Shown piece by piece: positions 29,510 to 38,805 of a DNA stretch of 64,000 bases (position 1 is the first letter of the stretch; the number at the start of each line of letters is the position of its first letter). Source of the DNA: Nitratireductor sp. GISD-1A_MAKvit. Lineage in GTDB: Bacteria; Pseudomonadota; Alphaproteobacteria; Rhizobiales; Rhizobiaceae. The translations under genes and the position numbers were made by a program. The stretch lies in the NCBI RefSeq assembly GCF_040819555.1, contig NZ_CP161920.1, forward strand, positions 3,285,001 to 3,349,000, written 5' to 3'. The notes beneath the pieces are model-generated. The model did not search any database and was not told the DNA's origin. It saw only the letters and a list, made by a program, of their open reading frames with translations.

Positions 29510-30945
29510 GATGCGCGCCCTCCCTGCTTTGCAGCTTCACGGTCGCGCCATTGCTGCATGAAAGTGCGGCTTTCCGGCGCCGGCAGATCGCGGTGCCGCG
29601 TCCAGCCTCCCGCAAAGGGCAGCGAACGGAACCATCGCCTGCGCCCGGCGAGACCCGAAAGGGTCGGGATCGCCATGGATGTGGCAAGACGGTAGAGCCC
29701 TGGTCGGCGGGCGAAGAAGGCCCAGAAGCCGAGGCCAAAACGCTGCGTCGCCGGGTTGAGCCCGCGTTCAAACTCGCGCTCGCGCCAGTGGCGCATCATG
29801 CGCGGCAGCGGGATCTGCATGGGGCAAACGGATTCGCAGCGCCCGCAGAAGGTGGAGGCATTGGGCAGGTGCCCCGCCTTGTCGACACCGACCAGCGAGG
29901 GCGTGAGCACCGAGCCCATCGGCCCCGGATAGACCCAGCCATAAGCGTGGCCGCCGACCGCGTGATAGACGGGACAGTGGTTCATGCATGCGCCGCAGCG
30001 GATGCACCGCAGCATCTCGTGGAACTCCGTGCCAAGCATGGATGAGCGACCATTGTCGAGCAGGATGACGTGATACTCGTCCGGCCCGTCGGGATCGCCG
30101 GGCCGGCGCGGGCCGGTGGAAAACGTCGTGTAGACGCTCATGTCCTGGCCCGTGGCCGAACGGGCGAGAACGCGCAGGATCTGGCTCGCGTCCTCCAGCG
30201 TCGGCACCACCTTCTCGATGGAGGCGACGACGATATGAATGCGCGGCAGCGTCTGTGTGAGATCGCCATTTCCTTCATTGGTGACAATGATGGAGGTGCC
30301 GGTTTCGGCCACCAGAAAGTTTGCGCCGGTGATGCCCACATCCGCCTGAAAATACTGCGGGCGCAGGATCTGTCGCGCCTCGCCCAGGAGAGACTCGGGC
30401 TGCGAGAGATCGCGCCCGGCCGGGAGCTCGGTGTGAACGCGGCGGAAATCCTCTTCCACCTGCTCCTTGTTGAGATGCAGGGCCGGGCCGATGATGTGGC
30501 TTGGATGCTCGCCACGCAACTGGATGATGTATTCGCCGAGATCGGTCTCGACCGGGCGCACGCCTTCCTTCTCGAGGAAATCGTTGAGCGCGATCTCCTC
30601 GGTGATCATCGACTTGCCCTTGGTGACGGTTCGTGCGCCGGCCGCGCGGCAGATGCTGAGAACCGCCTGGCGTGCATCCTCGGCCGTCTCGGCCCAGTGC
30701 ACCTGGCCGCCCGAAGCAATGACCTTGCGCTCATAGGCTTCCAGATAAAGATCGAGATGTTCGAGCGTGTGATCCTTGATCGCGCGGGCCGAAGAGCGAA
30801 GATCATCGAATTCCGGCAGCGCGTCGACCGCCTTTTTTCGCTTGCCGACGAAGCCGATCTTCGCCTTGCCCATGGCGCGCTGCAACTGCTCGTCGGCTAT
30901 CGCCTTGCGCGCCTTCTGCTTGAATTGCGGAGACTGGATTTCCAT
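29506..30945 (-). CDS. lutB: Lactate utilization iron-sulfur protein B
   Basis: A 479-residue LutB/YkgF protein. It combines an N-terminal LUD-like domain (GITGANFLVAETGTSIIVTN) with two 4Fe-4S motifs: CIRCGACMNHCPVY and FCGRCESVCPMQIPLPRM. With LutA and LutC it forms an L-lactate oxidising complex. Its start overlaps the lutA stop by one base. Confidence 0.94.
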   Translation of the reverse strand: MEIQSPQFKQKARKAIADEQLQRAMGKAKIGFVGKRKKAVDALPEFDDLRSSARAIKDHTLEHLDLYLEAYERKVIASGGQVHWAETAEDARQAVLSICRAAGARTVTKGKSMITEEIALNDFLEKEGVRPVETDLGEYIIQLRGEHPSHIIGPALHLNKEQVEEDFRRVHTELPAGRDLSQPESLLGEARQILRPQYFQADVGITGANFLVAETGTSIIVTNEGNGDLTQTLPRIHIVVASIEKVVPTLEDASQILRVLARSATGQDMSVYTTFSTGPRRPGDPDGPDEYHVILLDNGRSSMLGTEFHEMLRCIRCGACMNHCPVYHAVGGHAYGWVYPGPMGSVLTPSLVGVDKAGHLPNASTFCGRCESVCPMQIPLPRMMRHWREREFERGLNPATQRFGLGFWAFFARRPGLYRLATSMAIPTLSGLAGRRRWFRSLPFAGGWTRHRDLPAPESRTFMQQWRDREAAKQGGRAS

Positions 30946-31773
30946 CAGCGTCCTCCCCCGCCGATCGCCGGCTTGTCGGTCATGCCGGCCAGAACCTCGG
31001 CCACATGGCGAACCTCAACCTTGCTGCCCTGCCGATGCAGCTTGCCAGCCATGTTCATGAGACAACCGAGATCACCCGCAAGCAATGTGCCCGCCCCGGC
31101 AGCCTCGATGCTGGCCGTCTTTTCCTCGACGATTTTGTTGGAGATATCGGGATACTTTACGCAGAACGTGCCGCCGAAACCGCAGCAGACATCGGAATTC
31201 TGCATTTCCTTGAGCTCCAGCCCCTCCACCGAAGACAGGAGCGCGCGTGGCTGTTTTTGAATGCCGAGCTCACGCAGGCCCGAGCAGGAATCGTGATAGG
31301 TGACGCTGCCCTCGTGACGGGCCGGCACTTGCCTGACGCCGAGCACATCGACCAGAAAGCTCACCAACTCGTGCACGCGGCCGGAAAAGGCTTCCGCCCT
31401 CGCCTCGTGGGGTGTGCCCTTGAGAAGCGACGGGTAGTGTTTTTTGAGCATGCCGGCGCAGGAGCCCGATGGCGCGACGACATAATCGAAATCCTCGAAG
31501 GGCCTCGATGGTCTGGCGCGCTATGGCCGCGGCATCTTCCCGGTCACCGGAATTGTAGGCCGGTTGCCCGCAGCAGGTCTGCGCCATGGGCACCTCGACG
31601 GTGCAACCTGCCTCTTCCAGAAGCTTGACGGCGGCAAACCCGACGCTCGGCCGGAAAAGATCCACCAGGCAGGTGACAAAAAGGCCGACGCGCTTGGGTG
31701 AGGTGCTTTCTTCTTTCAACGGATCTTCTTTCGCTGGCTTGTAATTCTCGGCAGAGCCGGTTCGCTCGCTCAT
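30945..31773 (-). CDS. lutA: Lactate utilization protein A (CCG-domain), interrupted by a one-base frameshift
   Basis: LutA/YkgE is a cysteine-rich CCG-domain oxidoreductase. The N-terminal half has RVGLFVTCLVDLFRPSVGFA and AQTCCGQPAYNSG; the frame breaks at about TIEA. The C-terminal half carries MLKKHYPSLL, YHDSCSGLRELGI and NSDVCCGFGGTFCVKYPDIS. Removing one G from the GGG at 31500-31502 gives TIEAFEDFDYVVAPSGSCAG and a 275-residue protein. The upstream gntR stop overlaps its start. Confidence 0.92.
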
Positions 31774-32555
31774 TGTGGCATGGCCTCCCCACCACGCTGA
31801 TGCAGCCGCAGGCGCGAGATGCGCTGCCAGTCATCCGTGCGTTCGGCGTGAAAGGTGGCCTTTTCGACGAAATCGATATGGGCAATCGCAGCCGCCCGGG
31901 CCGCTTCGGGGTCGCCAGCGGCGATTGCATCATGAATGGCGCGATGCTGGGCAAGGAGCGTGTCGCGCGCGTCGGGCAGTTCGTAGATGCGGGCGCGGTT
32001 GAGAAAGACGCCATCGGCGAGAAGCCGATAACAGGCGCGCAGCGTGTGCAGCAGCACGATGTTGTGCGCGCACTCACCCACGGCATTGTGAAACTCCACG
32101 TCGCACGCCGCTTCCGCCTCAAAGTCCTCTGCGGAATGGGCCTCGTCCATCCGCGACATGATACCGTTGAGCAGAACCCGATCTTCCGGCGTTGCGCGCC
32201 TTGCCGCAAACTCGGCGGCGACGGCCTCCATCTCGCGGCGATATTCCAGATAATCGGCAGTTGCCTTACGGTGCGTGGCGATAAGCTCGCGCACGGGCTT
32301 TGTAAACACCTGCCCTATGATATCGGCCACATAGGTTCCGCCGCCATGGCGGGTGGTGATCAGTCCGCGCTCTTCAAGCATCTTCAACGCCTCACGCAGG
32401 ATCGGGCGCGACACATCGAGCTGGCGCGCAAGATCGCGCTCACCGGGCAGCCGGTCGCCATCGCGCAGAACGCCTTCGAGGATCAGCGTCTCGATCTGCC
32501 GGACAACGCCGTGCGCCGTGCGGGCATGCTCTATTCTGGAAAAAACTGCTTCCAC
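31770..32555 (-). CDS. GntR-family (FadR/LldR type) regulator of the lut operon
   Basis: A regulator of about 261 residues with an N-terminal winged helix (GDRLPGERDLARQLDVSRPI, LREALKMLEERGLITTRHGG) and a C-terminal FCD ligand domain whose metal ligands include DVEFHNAVG, HRAIHDAIAAGD and AIAHIDFVE. FCD regulators of this type sense lactate, glycolate or similar acids. I set the start at a GTG before EAVFSRIEHARTAHG; the frame stays open much further upstream (ATG at 32654), so this start is uncertain. Its stop overlaps the lutA start. Confidence 0.88.
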   Translation of the reverse strand: MEAVFSRIEHARTAHGVVRQIETLILEGVLRDGDRLPGERDLARQLDVSRPILREALKMLEERGLITTRHGGGTYVADIIGQVFTKPVRELIATHRKATADYLEYRREMEAVAAEFAARRATPEDRVLLNGIMSRMDEAHSAEDFEAEAACDVEFHNAVGECAHNIVLLHTLRACYRLLADGVFLNRARIYELPDARDTLLAQHRAIHDAIAAGDPEAARAAAIAHIDFVEKATFHAERTDDWQRISRLRLHQRGGEAMPQ

Positions 32556-32741
32556 CGGCCCTTGCCGTTCCCATCGTTGAAACGTCTGAATGAGAGTTGA
32601 GATTAACGCGACGAGGCTTAACTGGTCAATTTCTTTGCCCAATAATCGAACCATCAGACAATCGCGAGCGCGCATTGCGCCTTGTACAAAGCCAATAGCA
32701 TACTTGGATGAGCTCCATACTGATGCAGACGGCAAGGCACA

Positions 32742-34112
32742 ATGAACCAGAAAAACGGGGAACTGCTTGTCGCAACCGACGCAGACAAGACCGAGGAAAC
32801 GTCTCTCGCAAGATTGGTGACCGGCAGCGTCCTTGGGTTTCCGGCCCATGATGGCCGTGCGGGCGCCCTGGGCGAGGTGCATGCGCGCCCGCACGCACTG
32901 CTGGAGGCGCCGCGCCTCATCATCCAGCTCTCTTTCATGACCGAGGGCGGCTCTGCAGTGGATCAGGCCGTTCTCGCCGATCTGTCGCGCAGGCTCGGCG
33001 TCGCTCCGCCACAGACAAATGCACGCCACCACACAATGAAGTGGGGCAAGGGCACACTGCGCTGGGAACGCCATACGGAATTTTCGAGCTATCAATGGGA
33101 TTGCCCGATCTCGTCCCGGACTAGCAAGCCGCTGGAAGAATCGCCCTTCGGCAACGGTTTCAGTCCGCCGGGTACTGCAATTTCCGGCACGCGTGTGGAG
33201 ATCCGCAAATGGACGAGCACGACGGAAAAGCTGGTCGGCGCGTTCGATCCGGCGAGCCTCGGCTATTCGATTGTGGAAGGCGGACGCGCCGCCGTTGCAA
33301 CCGATTTCCGGCAGGATGGCGACGGACTGACCCGCATGCTCATCCTTGAAAAGGATCTGGCCCCGGCCCGTATCGGCGCGCTCTCGCAGCGCCTGATCGA
33401 CATCGAAACCTACCGCACGCTGGCCATGTTGGGCCTGCCGCTGGCGCAATCGCTTTCGCCGCGCCTGCGCCGCATGGAGGACCAGCTCGCGGCCCTCACC
33501 GCTCGCATGCGCCAGCGCGAGAAACACGATAGCCACGCGCTACTGAGCGAATTGACGGAGCTGGCCGCCGATCTGGAGGCTGACGCCGCCGCCAGCCTCT
33601 ATCGTTTTGGTGCAAGCCGCGCCTATCACGGGATCGTTGAAGAGCGACTGGAGATGCTGAACGAAGCGCCGATGGCCGGCTATGAGACCTGGGCAGCCTT
33701 CCTGCAGCGCCGCGTGGCACCCGCCATGCGCACCTGCCGCTCGGTGGAAGAGCGCCAGGCCAACCTCTCGCGCAAGCTGACACGTGCGGCAAACCTGCTT
33801 CGAAGCTGGGTGGATGTGGAAGTGGAACGGCAGAACCGCGACCTGCTCGCCTCCATGAACCGCCGCGCGCAGCTGCAGCTTCGCCTGCAACAGACTGTGG
33901 AGGGGCTCTCCGTGGCCGCGATCTCCTATTATGTGGTGGGACTGGTGGGCTATGTGGCCAAGGGTGCAAAACCCGCCCTGCCCGGCCTGTCGAGCGAGGC
34001 GATTACCGCCGCTGCCGTGCCCGTTGCCGTCTTGTGCATCTGGATTCTCGTGCGCCGCATCCGCCGCCACCACGCCCGCGAAGACGCCAGCATCGGCACC
34101 GAGGCGGATTGA
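32742..34112 (+). CDS. DUF3422 family membrane-anchored protein
   Basis: A 456-residue protein with the DUF3422 signatures GEVHARPHALLEAPRLI and GTLRWERHTEFSSYQWDCP, a helical middle region, and two hydrophobic segments near the C-terminus (AAISYYVVGLVGYVAKG and AVPVAVLCIWILVRRI). The function is unknown. It is transcribed divergently from the gntR-lut operon and lies directly upstream of glcD, so a link to organic acid oxidation is possible. Confidence 0.88.
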   Translation: MNQKNGELLVATDADKTEETSLARLVTGSVLGFPAHDGRAGALGEVHARPHALLEAPRLIIQLSFMTEGGSAVDQAVLADLSRRLGVAPPQTNARHHTMKWGKGTLRWERHTEFSSYQWDCPISSRTSKPLEESPFGNGFSPPGTAISGTRVEIRKWTSTTEKLVGAFDPASLGYSIVEGGRAAVATDFRQDGDGLTRMLILEKDLAPARIGALSQRLIDIETYRTLAMLGLPLAQSLSPRLRRMEDQLAALTARMRQREKHDSHALLSELTELAADLEADAAASLYRFGASRAYHGIVEERLEMLNEAPMAGYETWAAFLQRRVAPAMRTCRSVEERQANLSRKLTRAANLLRSWVDVEVERQNRDLLASMNRRAQLQLRLQQTVEGLSVAAISYYVVGLVGYVAKGAKPALPGLSSEAITAAAVPVAVLCIWILVRRIRRHHAREDASIGTEAD

Positions 34113-34155
34113 CGCAGGCCCGCTTTCCAAGCAGCATTTACAGAACCACGAAGAC

Positions 34156-34178
34156 ACTGGTAAATAGATTGAACCAGT
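34156..34178 (+). promoter_or_regulatory. Inverted repeat ACTGGT-N11-ACCAGT upstream of glcD
   Basis: A perfect 6-base inverted repeat with an 11-base spacer ends 12 bases before the glcD start and overlaps the leader. TGGT/ACCA half-sites are typical for FadR-subfamily GntR regulators. A single ACTGGT also occurs at 32621-32626 in front of the gntR-lut operon. I infer a shared operator, though the spacer is longer than the usual FadR type. Confidence 0.4.
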
Positions 34179-34190
34179 AAGGGAGTTCTG

Positions 34191-35687
34191 ATGTCCGGCC
34201 TGAAAATGCCGCAGGCCAATGCGGCAACCCTGAAGAAGCGCGCCGAAATCGTGGCCGACATGCGTATCATCGTGCCCGGTGAAGGCGTGGTGGACACGGA
34301 AAACGAAATGCGCGCCTTCGAGAGCGACGGGCTGACTGCCTATCGCCAGATGCCGCTCGTGGTGGTGTTGCCGGAAACGACGGCTCAAGTCTCGCGCATT
34401 CTGAAATATTGCCATGAGCGCGATATCCGCGTCGTGCCGCGCGGCTCGGGCACGTCGCTTTCCGGTGGTGCGCTGCCGCTTGAAGATGCCGTTCTTCTGG
34501 TGATGAGCCGCTTCAACCGCATTCTCGACATCGATTACCCGAACCGGGCCGTCGTCGCTCAGCCCGGCGTCACCAATCTGGGCATCACCCACGCAGTAGA
34601 GCAGGAGGGCTTTTATTATGCGCCGGATCCCTCCTCGCAGATCGCCTGCTCCATCGGCGGCAATGTGGCGGAAAATTCGGGCGGCGTGCATTGCCTGAAA
34701 TACGGGCTCACCGCCAACAATGTTCTGGGCGTCGAGATGGTGCTGATGAATGGCGACGTGATCCGGCTCGGCGGCAGGCATCTGGATGCGGAGGGCTATG
34801 ACCTGCTTGGCCTGATGACTGGCTCGGAAGGCCTGCTCGGCGTCGTGACCGAGGTGACGGTGCGCATTCTGCAGAAGCCCGAAACGGCGCGCGCGCTTCT
34901 GATCGGCTTTCCATCGAGCGAGGAAGCGGGTCAGTGCGTGGCGGAGATCATCGGGGCCGGCATCATTCCAGGCGGCATGGAAATGATGGACGGGCCGGCC
35001 ATCCGCGCCGCAGAAGACTTTGTCCACGCCGGCTACCCACTCGACGTGGAAGCGCTGCTGATCGTTGAACTGGACGGGCCGCAGGCCGAGGTCGATCACC
35101 TGATCGATCGGGTGGAGACGATTGCCAGAGTGAACGGCGCGACCACCAGCCGCGCCTCGACATCGGACGAAGAACGCGCCGTGTTCTGGGCCGGGCGCAA
35201 GGCCGCCTTTCCCGCCGTGGGACGCATTTCGCCCGACTATTACTGCATGGATGGCACGATCCCGCGCAAGCAATTGCCGCGGGTTCTGGCGGGCATGCGC
35301 GCGCTTTCGGAGAAATACGGGCTGCGCGTCGCCAATGTGTTTCATGCGGGCGACGGCAATCTCCATCCGCTCATTCTTTATGATGCAAACAAGCCGGGCG
35401 AGCTGGAGAAAGCCGAAGATTTCGGTGCCGACATTCTGCGTCTGTGCGTCGAGGTGGGCGGCGTTCTGACCGGCGAACATGGTGTGGGCGTGGAAAAGCG
35501 CGACCTGATGCCTGAAATGTTCACCGAAGACGATCTGAACCAGCAGATCCGCGTCAAATGCGCCTTTGACCCGAACCATTTGCTCAATCCCGGCAAGGTA
35601 TTCCCGCAACTGCATCGCTGTGCCGAGCTTGGCCGCATGCACATCCATCGCGGCCAGGTGCCGTTTCCTGAGCTGGAGCGGTTTTGA
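34191..35687 (+). CDS. glcD: Glycolate oxidase subunit GlcD (FAD-linked)
   Basis: A 498-residue FAD-dependent dehydrogenase. The PCMH FAD-binding domain shows VVPRGSGTSLSGGALPLEDA, GNVAENSGGVHCLKYG and LTGSEGLLGV-type motifs (GLMTGSEGLLGVVTE); the C-terminal domain has VFHAGDGNLHPLI and GEHGVGVEKRD. GlcD oxidises glycolate to glyoxylate (and often D-lactate) with GlcE and GlcF. GGGAG precedes the start. Confidence 0.95.
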   Translation: MSGLKMPQANAATLKKRAEIVADMRIIVPGEGVVDTENEMRAFESDGLTAYRQMPLVVVLPETTAQVSRILKYCHERDIRVVPRGSGTSLSGGALPLEDAVLLVMSRFNRILDIDYPNRAVVAQPGVTNLGITHAVEQEGFYYAPDPSSQIACSIGGNVAENSGGVHCLKYGLTANNVLGVEMVLMNGDVIRLGGRHLDAEGYDLLGLMTGSEGLLGVVTEVTVRILQKPETARALLIGFPSSEEAGQCVAEIIGAGIIPGGMEMMDGPAIRAAEDFVHAGYPLDVEALLIVELDGPQAEVDHLIDRVETIARVNGATTSRASTSDEERAVFWAGRKAAFPAVGRISPDYYCMDGTIPRKQLPRVLAGMRALSEKYGLRVANVFHAGDGNLHPLILYDANKPGELEKAEDFGADILRLCVEVGGVLTGEHGVGVEKRDLMPEMFTEDDLNQQIRVKCAFDPNHLLNPGKVFPQLHRCAELGRMHIHRGQVPFPELERF

Positions 35688-35738
35688 GCGCGCCTTTCGC
35701 CCCCTTTCCTGCCTGAGCTTTTGCATGAGTGATCCATC

Positions 35739-36947
35739 GTGACCGAATTCCTGCCCAAGAGTGCCGAAGAGGTTCTGGAGATCATCCAGTGGGCCGTTGC
35801 CGAGGAAGCGCCGCTCGAAGTTCTCGGTCACGGCTCCAAGCGCGGCATCGGCCAGCCTTTGCAGACCGGGCACACGCTCGATCTCTCGCAGCTTTCCGGC
35901 ATCACGCTTTATGAACCGGAAGAGCTGGTGCTGTCGGCTCGCGCGGGCACGCCGGTTGCCGAGATCGAGGCAGCACTGCGCGCGCACAATCAGGAACTCG
36001 CTTTCGAACCGATGGATTACGGCCCGCTTCTGGGTGGCGAGGCCGGACGCGGCACGCTGGGCGGGCTGCTTGCGGCCAATCTCTCGGGCCCACGCCGCCT
36101 GAAAGCGGGTGCGGCGCGCGACCATGTGCTTGGTGTTCACGCTGTCTCAGGTCGTGGCGAAGGGTTCAAGTCGGGTGGGCGCGTTGTGAAGAACGTGACC
36201 GGCTACGACCTTTCCAAGGGGCTTGCCGGGTCCTGGGGCACGCTGGCGGTGACGACCGACATCACCATGAAAGTGCTGCCGGCAGCAGAAACCGAAACCA
36301 CTCTTTGCATAGCGGGTCTGGACGATGCGGCGGCAACGCAGGCCATGGCCATCGCCATGGGATCGAGCGCGGAGGTATCGGGTGCCGCGCACCTGCCCGA
36401 AGGTGTGGTGGGGCGCTTCATCGATGGCGGATTTTCCGGTGGTGGGCAGACCGTATTGCGCGTGGAAGGGTTCGGACCTTCCGTCGCCTACCGGATCGAT
36501 CTTCTGTCGCGACTTCTGGCCGGCCATGGAACAGTCGAGACGCTAGAGCAGGATACCTCCCGCCGCCTGTGGCGCGAAATCCGCGACTGTCACCCCTTTG
36601 CCGACGGCACGCCGGCACCGGTGTGGCGCGTCTCGGTCACGCCGTCGCGCGGGCACGAACTGGTCGATGCCTTTCGCCGGGCGGCCGGCGCCAATGTCTT
36701 TTACGACTGGCAGGGGGGACTCATCTGGATGCGGATGGAAGCAGACCCTGAAGCAGAAATTCTTCGAAAGATGATCGCTCATCTAGGAGGCGGGCACGCG
36801 ACACTGGTGCGCGCACCGCTTGCCGAGCGGTCACGAACGCCGGTTTTCGAGCCGCAGCCTGCCGCTCTTGCCGCCCTTTCCGCCCGCCTGAAAGAGCAGT
36901 TCGATCCTCAAAACATCCTCAATCCGGGACGCATGGCATTCACATGA
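35739..36947 (+). CDS. glcE: Glycolate oxidase subunit GlcE (FAD-binding)
   Basis: A 402-residue protein with a FAD-binding PCMH domain that is shorter and more divergent than GlcD: LEVLGHGSKRGIGQPLQTGH, RGTLGGLLAANLSGPRRLKA and GGRVVKNVTGYDLSKGLAGS are typical GlcE segments. It is a partner of GlcD and GlcF in the membrane-bound glycolate oxidase. It starts 51 bases after glcD. Confidence 0.94.
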   Translation: MTEFLPKSAEEVLEIIQWAVAEEAPLEVLGHGSKRGIGQPLQTGHTLDLSQLSGITLYEPEELVLSARAGTPVAEIEAALRAHNQELAFEPMDYGPLLGGEAGRGTLGGLLAANLSGPRRLKAGAARDHVLGVHAVSGRGEGFKSGGRVVKNVTGYDLSKGLAGSWGTLAVTTDITMKVLPAAETETTLCIAGLDDAAATQAMAIAMGSSAEVSGAAHLPEGVVGRFIDGGFSGGGQTVLRVEGFGPSVAYRIDLLSRLLAGHGTVETLEQDTSRRLWREIRDCHPFADGTPAPVWRVSVTPSRGHELVDAFRRAAGANVFYDWQGGLIWMRMEADPEAEILRKMIAHLGGGHATLVRAPLAERSRTPVFEPQPAALAALSARLKEQFDPQNILNPGRMAFT

Positions 36948-36987
36948 AGCCGTGATAGATTGCCGCGGAAACAATGGAGGGAAACAC

Positions 36988-37368
36988 ATGAGTGACATAC
37001 ACGAAAAAGGCGATGATGTTCAAAAGACGGACGGCTGGCTTGAGCCCGGGCCGACCAATATTCAGGTCATCTATATTCTGTATCTCGTTGGATTCGTCAT
37101 CGGCATTTCGGCCCTGGTGGGCATCGTGCTTGCCTACATCAATCGCGGCAAGGCAAGCGGATGGGTTGAAACCCATTATGTCTGGGCCATTCGCACCTTC
37201 TGGATCGGCCTTTTGTTCGGCTTCATTTCCGCGTTGTTGATGATCGTTGGCATCGGCTTCCTGCTAATGATTGCGGTGGCAATCTGGGCGGTTGTGCGTT
37301 GCGTGATCGGTCTGCAGGCCGTCGGTCGCAGAGAGCCTATCAAGAACCCGCAAAGCTGGCTGATCTAA
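36988..37368 (+). CDS. DUF4870-like small membrane protein between glcE and glcF
   Basis: A 126-residue protein with three membrane helices, including NIQVIYILYLVGFVIGISAL and HYVWAIRTFWIGLLFGFISA. The aromatic-rich HYVWAIRTFW segment is typical of DUF4870-type proteins. GGAGGG precedes the ATG. It lies inside the glc operon, 10 bases before glcF, an unusual insertion. A membrane anchor for the oxidase complex is possible but only a guess from position. Confidence 0.7.
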   Translation: MSDIHEKGDDVQKTDGWLEPGPTNIQVIYILYLVGFVIGISALVGIVLAYINRGKASGWVETHYVWAIRTFWIGLLFGFISALLMIVGIGFLLMIAVAIWAVVRCVIGLQAVGRREPIKNPQSWLI

Positions 37369-37378
37369 AGGGAGCGCC

Positions 37379-38723
37379 GTGCAGACCAATTTCACTCAAG
37401 AGCAGCTTTCCGATCCGCAGATTGCGGAGGCGGAATCGATCCTGCGCAAATGCGTGCATTGCGGCTTCTGCACGGCCACCTGCCCGACCTATGTCACGCT
37501 CGGCAACGAGCTCGACAGCCCGCGCGGGCGCATTTATCTCATCAAGGACATGCTGGAAAACGGCAGACCGGCCGACCGGGAGATTGTCACCCATGTCGAC
37601 CGCTGCCTTTCCTGCCTCGCCTGCATGACCACCTGCCCCTCGGGCGTGAACTACATGCATCTCGTCGATCACGCCCGCGCGCATATCGAAAAGACCTATC
37701 GCAGGCCGCTGCTCGACCGGCTGACGCGCTCGGTTCTCGCACAGGTTCTGCCCTATCCTGCCCGATTTCGCGCAGCCCTGAAACTCGCGCGTCTTGGGCG
37801 GCCCTTTGGGGGCCTGTTCCACAAAATTCCGGCCCTGCGCCCTGTTGCGGCCATGCTCGACCTCGCCCCTGCAAACCTGCCCCATACGGCAGACGAGCGC
37901 GTAAACCTTGCGGGAGCCAAACGCGGGCGTGTCGCGCTGCTGACGGGGTGTGCCCAATCCGTGCTCGACCCGGGCATCAATGCCGCGACGGTTCGGCTTC
38001 TTGCTCGGCTCGGAGTTGAAACCGTGCAGAACCCGCAGGGCGAAGGCTGCTGCGGCGCGCTGGTGCACCATATGGGCAAGGAAGACGCCGCGCTGGCGGC
38101 TGCACGGCGCAATGTGGATGCCTGGATGTGCGAGATCGAGAAGGGTGGGCTGGACGCCATCGTCATCACCGCCTCGGGATGCGGCACCACGGTCAAGGAT
38201 TATGGCCACATGCTGCGGCTTGACCCCGACTATGCCGAAAAGGCGGCCCGGGTGGCTGCACTTGCCAGGGACATCACCGAGTATCTTGCGACGCTAGACC
38301 TGCCGGAGCCGGTTGTAGAACCGGGCATACCCGTTGCCTATCACTCTGCCTGTTCCATGCAGCACGGCCAGAAGATCAGCCGCGAACCGCGCGAACTGTT
38401 GCGCAGGGCCGGCTTTGTGGTGCGCGAACCGCGCGAGGGGCATCTGTGCTGCGGCTCAGCCGGCACCTACAACATTCTCCAGCCGGAGATCGCCCAGCGC
38501 CTGCGCGACCGCAAGGTGAAGAACATCGAGGCCACTGAGGCGTCGCTCATAGCGACCGGCAATATCGGCTGCATGACCCAGATCGGCTCGGGAACGGATA
38601 CCCCGATCGTGCATACGGTAGAGCTTCTCGACTGGGCCCTTCGGGGGGCCGAGGCCTGCCGCTCTGCCCGATACAGTGGCAACCGAAAGACGGCCGGCGC
38701 CTTCGATGGCCGCCGCGGAATGA
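37379..38723 (+). CDS. glcF: Glycolate oxidase iron-sulfur subunit GlcF, frameshifted near the 3' end
   Basis: GlcF has two 4Fe-4S motifs (CVHCGFCTATCPTY, CLSCLACMTTCPSGV) and two CCG domains (GEGCCGALVHHMG, GHLCCGSAGTYNI). As read, the frame runs on through a strong terminator to 38848. One extra base at CCC 38637-38639 (or in the G-run 38643-38648) explains this: the corrected end reads LLDWAFGGPRPAAL and stops at 38723, just before the terminator, for 447 residues. Confidence 0.92.
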
Positions 38724-38725
38724 GA

Positions 38726-38759
38726 AAAAGGGCGATGCTCCCCCAAGCATCGCCCTTTT
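38726..38759. terminator. Bidirectional terminator between glcF and the L,D-transpeptidase
   Basis: AAAAGGGCGATGCT-CCCCCA-AGCATCGCCCTTTT is a perfect stem of 10 GC-rich pairs flanked by A and T runs, so it can end transcription in both directions. It separates the convergent glcF and L,D-transpeptidase genes. Confidence 0.88.
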
Positions 38760-38805
38760 CCAAACACCCGGCAGTCCCCTTGCCAGGCATCCCCCGCTCA
38801 TCCGG

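Noticed and set aside
32556..33536. Long N-terminal extension of the GntR regulator
   Set aside because: The frame remains open but runs antisense to the DUF3422 gene and lacks regulator-like sequence; the gene should start near 32555.
33540..36140. 866-codon open frame on the minus strand
   Set aside because: It is antisense to DUF3422, glcD and part of glcE, which have clear family motifs on the plus strand.
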